From positions 1 to 22,127 of the forward strand of contig WIXG01000779.1 of the NCBI GenBank assembly GCA_009869945.1: a stretch of DNA of 22,127 nt, read 5' to 3'. Made by a program: the position numbers and the translations under genes. The notes beneath the pieces were generated by a model that was not told the origin of the DNA, made no database searches, and saw only the letters and a list, made by a program, of their open reading frames with translations. Positions 18,386 through 22,127 of this stretch are shown piece after piece. Each line of letters starts with the position of its first letter. Position 1 is the stretch's first letter. This DNA is from Mesaphorura yosii. Lineage: Eukaryota > Arthropoda > Collembola > Poduromorpha > Tullbergiidae.

Positions 18386-19376
18386 CGTTCAAGGCTCCGG
18401 CTCTAGAGTCTAGACACTCAAGAGCGGTGAAGTTGGTTAAAAGTGCCTGAAAAAGGCAATGACTGCTTAAGCCCGAGGTAAACTAACAACTGAACTTTGA
18501 AATTGGACTTCAGGTATCGGACTGTTCACTTATTTTGGTCGTGATCGATCAAGTGGAGTCGTGGAATGTTTCTTGGCGTTGGATAATTGGCATTGGCACC
18601 TAAGTTATCTGATATCAATCAATTGAAACTGTTGTACACCCACCTTATCTCTTGGAACGTGAAGCTATAACGTCAAACATCAGGGTGTGATGGTGTGATC
18701 CACTTCAATTCCCTGAAGGTGAAATTACGTGCTGCACCGCTCACTACTGCAGGGTGCACTCCAGGTGCGATGGTTGATATTCTTCACATGCCCCTTGTTG
18801 TTTTCGTACTTCTGGAATATGATAAGCGATCAGTAATAGTAATCAGAGGATGACTACCTGTCCTGGTGCCGCGCAGTTTAGCTATGGCCCGATGTATTTC
18901 CGCAGTTTTCCTAGTAAATTCTTGCACTCGTACTTGTTAGCTATATATCTGCGATATCGGGAATGCTGGAATTCTGGGAAACAGACTGCTTAACTTCACC
19001 AAGTGGTCGCACGTGCGACCGATATCTGTGTTTTTGAGCAGAAGAATGTTGAATAACAGTCTGCACTTCTGAATTCCAATTGCGAATAATTGGCGAACTT
19101 TTGACTATGCAAAACAAAATGACATGCGTAAGATGAAATTACTTCGCAAGCCTGAACTAAATTGAAGTCATACAGTCTTTGATAAAGTCTTTGATCTTGC
19201 TGCATTCTACGTAATAAAATTTATGTGGTCCCCCAAATAGACAGTTCTGAATAAATTAGAAAGATTTCCTATGAAAAGCCAACATAAGCAGTTTCTTGGC
19301 ATTGACGTAACAAAGGTCATGGATATGGGCCTACTTAGCAGAACCGGCATTGCCTGCCGAACATCTATATCTGTAG
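18386..19376. other. Divergent interval between RTK-B and RTK-C
   Basis: This should hold the RTK-B promoter and perhaps 5' exons of RTK-C. No exon could be supported. Short candidates on the + strand are a hydrophobic start near 18768 (MVDILHMPLVVFVLLE, then stop) and MARCISAVFLV near 18894. The most distinct element is the palindrome at 19005-19020. Confidence 0.4.
19005..19020. repeat. Perfect 16-bp palindrome with CACGTG core
   Basis: GGTCGCACGTGCGACC is its own reverse complement. The centre CACGTG is the canonical E-box bound by bHLH factors (Myc/Max/USF type). It lies about 620 bases upstream of the RTK-B start and upstream of RTK-C. A regulatory role is only inferred. Confidence 0.6.
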
Positions 19377-21529
19377 TTGCTGGATGGATTCGATTGTGGA
19401 TTCAAATTGTGGAGAGACAACACCGATTCAGAATGGTTCCGACCTGGAATTCTTCCCGAGCATCCCCGCCTTATGGACTCGTGACAATTTTACCCATCTC
19501 ATTCCGTGTGATTGGCAGCGTCCGCGTCCAGGCGCTGGCTGAACCAGGTGAAGGCTCCTGCCATTGCCCTTCAATCAGTGCATCTCTGAAATCGGTGAGA
19601 TCTTTCACGCAAATGCCTATCAACTGTTTGAGATTTTATCATACCTATTCCGGTACCACAGAACGCGATACTCATTTGGCTGGTGACAGGACTCGCCGTG
19701 CTTCTTGCGGCCGCAGTGATCGTACTGGTGCTCGTGATTCGCCTGAGGTGAGAGCACGCACACGGAATTAACAAAATATGAAGTTCCGTTAAAGATTATT
19801 AAGAGCGTAAGCCCACCTCCGTTTTAGATTTCGTGCCGCGCCGTCGCCACCGACGCTATCTCTACGTGAACTTCGGTCATATATAAATGGTCCTAAGACG
19901 ATCAAAGCCAAACGATGTTCAGTACAATACATCAGGTAAGTCCTGAATTAATTCACTTTGCAGGCGCTGCTCTGCCCAGCCCAATCATTATCACACAGTA
20001 TTTGATTCGAAGTTGCTTCCCCAATCCCAAGGGCGGTCCTACACTTATAATCCGTATGCCGGTAATCGTGAATACTGGTACACGGCAACAACGCAGATTA
20101 ACCGGCTGAAATTGGCCGAATCATTCAAACCCGAGGAGTATTGGTCCGCCGTGCCTGAAAGTGCCAAGATCGAAGTTGATGAACACATTATTGGTAAGTT
20201 AACACTGATTTTTGGCGTGGGCGTTTATTGCAAGATTGCATCTCAGCTCCACGATATTGAATCCCCCTGCAGACAAATCACAATGCCTTGGCTCTGGCCA
20301 TTGGTCCATAGTGATGGCTGGCGCTCTGAAGAAACAAATTTTATTTCTTCGGTGTCGCAATTAAAATTCCCTGCGACCCAAGTAATTGGCGGCCTTTGAA
20401 ATCGTTGTACAATGAAGCCAGTACCATGCTGGAGCTGGGCCAGCATCCAAATATTGTACAATTGTGGGGCGTGCATCACAGCCCCGAGTGTTCCGCATCT
20501 CCGTGCCTCATTCTGGAACGATGTAACCGCGGCGATTTGTATGAGCGGCTCCTCGCCATCAGAGACCGGGGCAGTCGTGTACACGGCGACATGTTTTGGA
20601 TCGAACGACGAAATGGAGCCGATTTCTCGATATCGGCGTACGCTCCTTCCTACTTTGTGCTGTGGGCCCATCAGATTGCGAGCGCGATGCAGTACGTGCA
20701 TTCTAAAAATGTTAGTAGAGTTGCACCGTAAAGGCAAGGAATAGGCATCTCAAGTATCGTGACAGGCCATAGAATTCTATCATTACAGATTATCCATGGT
20801 GACATTTCCGCGAGAAACGTGCTCTTCTTCAACAGGCAGCTTGTCAAGCTCTCGAATTTCGGATTGGCAAGACAATTGTCCGATGGCGGGTCTTGCATTA
20901 GCACGACCGGGGTGAGAATGCGATACGAATGCGGATACGAAAATCACGAAGAAGAATACAAATGCATTTCTGTTCATGTTTGGCTCCTGGTTTCAGGAAT
21001 CGGCTGGGTGGCGATGGTCTCCTCTAAAAATTCTCGGATACTTCACCCTGGAGGGCTCAGAAATTCAAAAGTTTTCCAAGCACTCAGACGTTTGGTCGTT
21101 CAAAGTGGCAATGCACGAGATATTTTCACTAGACACTGAGCCGTACAAAAATTATGGGTCTCCAGAGCAGGTGTACTCCAAACTGGCCGCAGGGATCAGG
21201 CTTCCGAAGCCAGAGCTTGCGACGCCCGAAATGTAAGACAATAATCTCACACGAAATCAGTTGTCATTTATGCCATGGCGTTCCGAATCCAAGGTGATGT
21301 GCTTTGACGATTTGTATACTTTGTTTTCAGATACGATCTCATGTGTCAGTGCTGGCACGTAGAGCCTTCCAAGAGAATATCGGCTGATGATTTGGCTGAA
21401 AAATTGCATCCCAGGAAGTTCCCGTCTGCTCACGAGAAGGGCACGCTTGGGATCACCCGCATTGTCAAAACAGACAACGTCCCACTCCAGTACGTACGCG
21501 CGCCTCCACCTCAATTAATCTGTACATGA
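19377..21529 (+). CDS. RTK-C: divergent receptor kinase, probable pseudokinase or decaying gene
   Basis: Supported exons: TM 19633-19747 (PQNAILIWLVTGLAVLLAAA then VIVLVLVIRLR); 19828-19935; 19964-20193 (ends ESAKIEVDEHIIG); 20273-20710; 20789-20911; 20997-21232; 21331-21529 (TGA). Junction phases agree between consecutive exons. Kinase features are LGSGHWSIVMAG (glycine loop), VAIK lysine at 20363-20365, LYNEAS (alpha-C Glu), HPNIVQLWGVH, GDLYERL, a kinase insert, IIHGDISARN, NFG at 20855-20863 in place of DFG, WRWSPLKIL where WRWMAPE is expected, SDVWSFK, and CWHVEPSKRI for CW..RP. Loss of the DFG Asp argues against normal catalysis. The glycine loop and the VAIK segment are in frames that differ by one base (break at about 20335-20344). 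Upstream of the TM, 19378-19539 is an open frame with NGSDLEFFPSIPALWTRDNF, N-glycosylation sites and Cys, but stops (TGA 19540) and frame changes prevent joining it to the TM exon. The 5' end is unresolved; 19377 is a nominal start. Confidence 0.6.
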
Positions 21530-21556
21530 GTCTCCACTGATTAAAGTACATGAAAA

Positions 21557-21562
21557 AATAAA
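21557..21562 (+). promoter_or_regulatory. Poly(A) signal AATAAA for RTK-C
   Basis: AATAAA 28 bases after the RTK-C stop codon; suggests the 3' end of this gene is, or recently was, functional. Confidence 0.55.
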
Positions 21563-21924
21563 AACACAAGCTGCTTGTACTTCTGCTTTCTGGTACTTTG
21601 ACCTTGTTGAACTTCTCTACACTTTATTAGGACACAACAGAATCAGTTCGCTCATGCATGAACAGCAGATAAGATAGCTACAATAAATTCAGCGATCTCA
21701 AGGATATGATGGTTTCTGCGAAATGGTCGGCTGGAAACAGATTGCGATTTCTTTAACTTTGTTCCTAGTGCACCGATTTGTCATTGACAGAGGTCAAAGG
21801 GAGCTGTTTACTGGACAAAAACGTCGCAGTATCTTTTTAACTTTAGCAAATCTTTCAGGCGAACTCCTGAAGAAGCAAGAGAAGAGCGTCTGATTGTTTC
21901 GGGAATTTGAGCTTAATTTTCAGG
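21563..21924. other. Interval after RTK-C with a short signal-peptide-like frame
   Basis: A 56-codon frame at 21723-21893 (+) begins MVGWKQIAISLTLFLVHRFV, which resembles a signal peptide or anchor, then becomes basic and ends at TGA. It could be the first exon of the gene that continues past the window edge, but no good splice donor was found in it. Otherwise nothing is seen. Confidence 0.3.
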
Positions 21925-22127
21925 ATGGTGACTCCACAAATTTTTTGGGTAGCGTTACTGCGTGGTGCTGCAATCCTTCTGCTGCTACTGCTTTTAATTT
22001 ATAGAAAAGCCTCACTAGCCCGGCTACGCCGGGCAGTGTGGCCGGGTGGCTCTTCGTTTCGCGATAAAATACGCGAGTCGGGTGATACTTTGGGCCACCA
22101 CAGGGTACAAAGAGTGAAATCACTCGC
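21925..22127 (+). CDS. Possible 5' exon of a membrane protein, cut by the window end
   Basis: From ATG 21925 the frame stays open to the last base: MVTPQIFWVALLRGAAILLL, more Leu, then IYRKASLARLRRAVWPGG and a polar stretch. A hydrophobic helix followed by Arg/Lys is a membrane anchor with a cytoplasmic side. The sequence TTTTCAG just before the ATG is a plausible acceptor, so this may be an internal TM exon, perhaps of another receptor kinase as in RTK-C. Against this, the GC-rich inverted repeat inside it (22018-22034) looks like repeat-derived DNA. Weak call. Confidence 0.28.
   Translation, partial: MVTPQIFWVALLRGAAILLLLLLLIYRKASLARLRRAVWPGGSSFRDKIRESGDTLGHHRVQRVKSL
22018..22034. repeat. 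GC-rich inverted repeat, 7-bp arms, TAC loop
   Basis: GCCCGGC-TAC-GCCGGGC is a perfect stem with a 3-base loop; a second inverted pair GAGTGA/TCACTC is near the window end. The GC-rich stem contrasts with its AT-rich surroundings and may mark a repeat element that continues outside. Confidence 0.6.

Noticed and set aside
19271..19771. 166-codon frame as the RTK-C ectodomain
   Set aside because: It reads across the TM exon in the wrong frame; the competing frame has N-glycosylation sites and a plausible acceptor, though it too is broken.

Overview
The window is nuclear DNA of an arthropod. Evidence: short GT-AG introns (mostly 55-98 bp), AATAAA poly(A) signals, insect-type gustatory receptors ending in the TYxxxxxQF-like motif, and eukaryotic receptor tyrosine kinases (RTKs). 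The style of the chemoreceptor C-termini and the compact genes recall springtails (Collembola), but that is an impression from memory, not something proved here. No tRNA, rRNA, CRISPR array or intact transposon was seen.

Layout. The window opens with the end of the GINS subunit SLD5 (+). A chemoreceptor region follows: a decayed 7-TM receptor (+, 1198-2396), an unrecognised secreted-protein gene with one in-frame TAA (+, 2812-4114), a gustatory receptor (-, 4907-6318), a relic fragment of a 7-TM receptor (+, 6402-6590), an intact 7-TM receptor (+, 7609-8893) and a second gustatory receptor (-, 9083-10492). The two gustatory receptors share intron position and motifs; the relic, and more loosely the decayed receptor, are related to the intact 7-TM receptor. 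This looks like birth-and-death evolution of a chemosensory cluster.

The second half is an RTK cluster. Two tandem paralogues (-, RTK-A 10989-13976, 887 aa; RTK-B 15471-18385, 818 aa) were assembled exon by exon; each closes exactly in frame. Both have the order signal peptide, trypsin-fold domain without the catalytic His and Ser, one or two LDL-receptor class A modules, one TM helix, split tyrosine kinase, and almost no C-terminal tail. Both carry HGD instead of HRD in the catalytic loop. A small basic, Trp-rich secreted protein gene (+, 14698-15291) lies between them. A third, divergent relative (+, RTK-C, about 19377-21529) has a TM helix, juxtamembrane exons and a kinase domain with HGD, NFG for DFG and a lost APE glutamate, plus a one-base frame break between the glycine loop and the VAIK lysine. 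It is either a receptor pseudokinase or a decaying gene.

The main novelty is the pseudoprotease-LDLa-RTK architecture: a catalytically dead trypsin fold used as the ectodomain of a receptor kinase. Secondary points are the shared HGD loop, an 88-base stretch of perfect identity between RTK-A and RTK-B that suggests gene conversion, a possible 28-base intron in RTK-C, and the single nonsense codon in the 2812-4114 gene.
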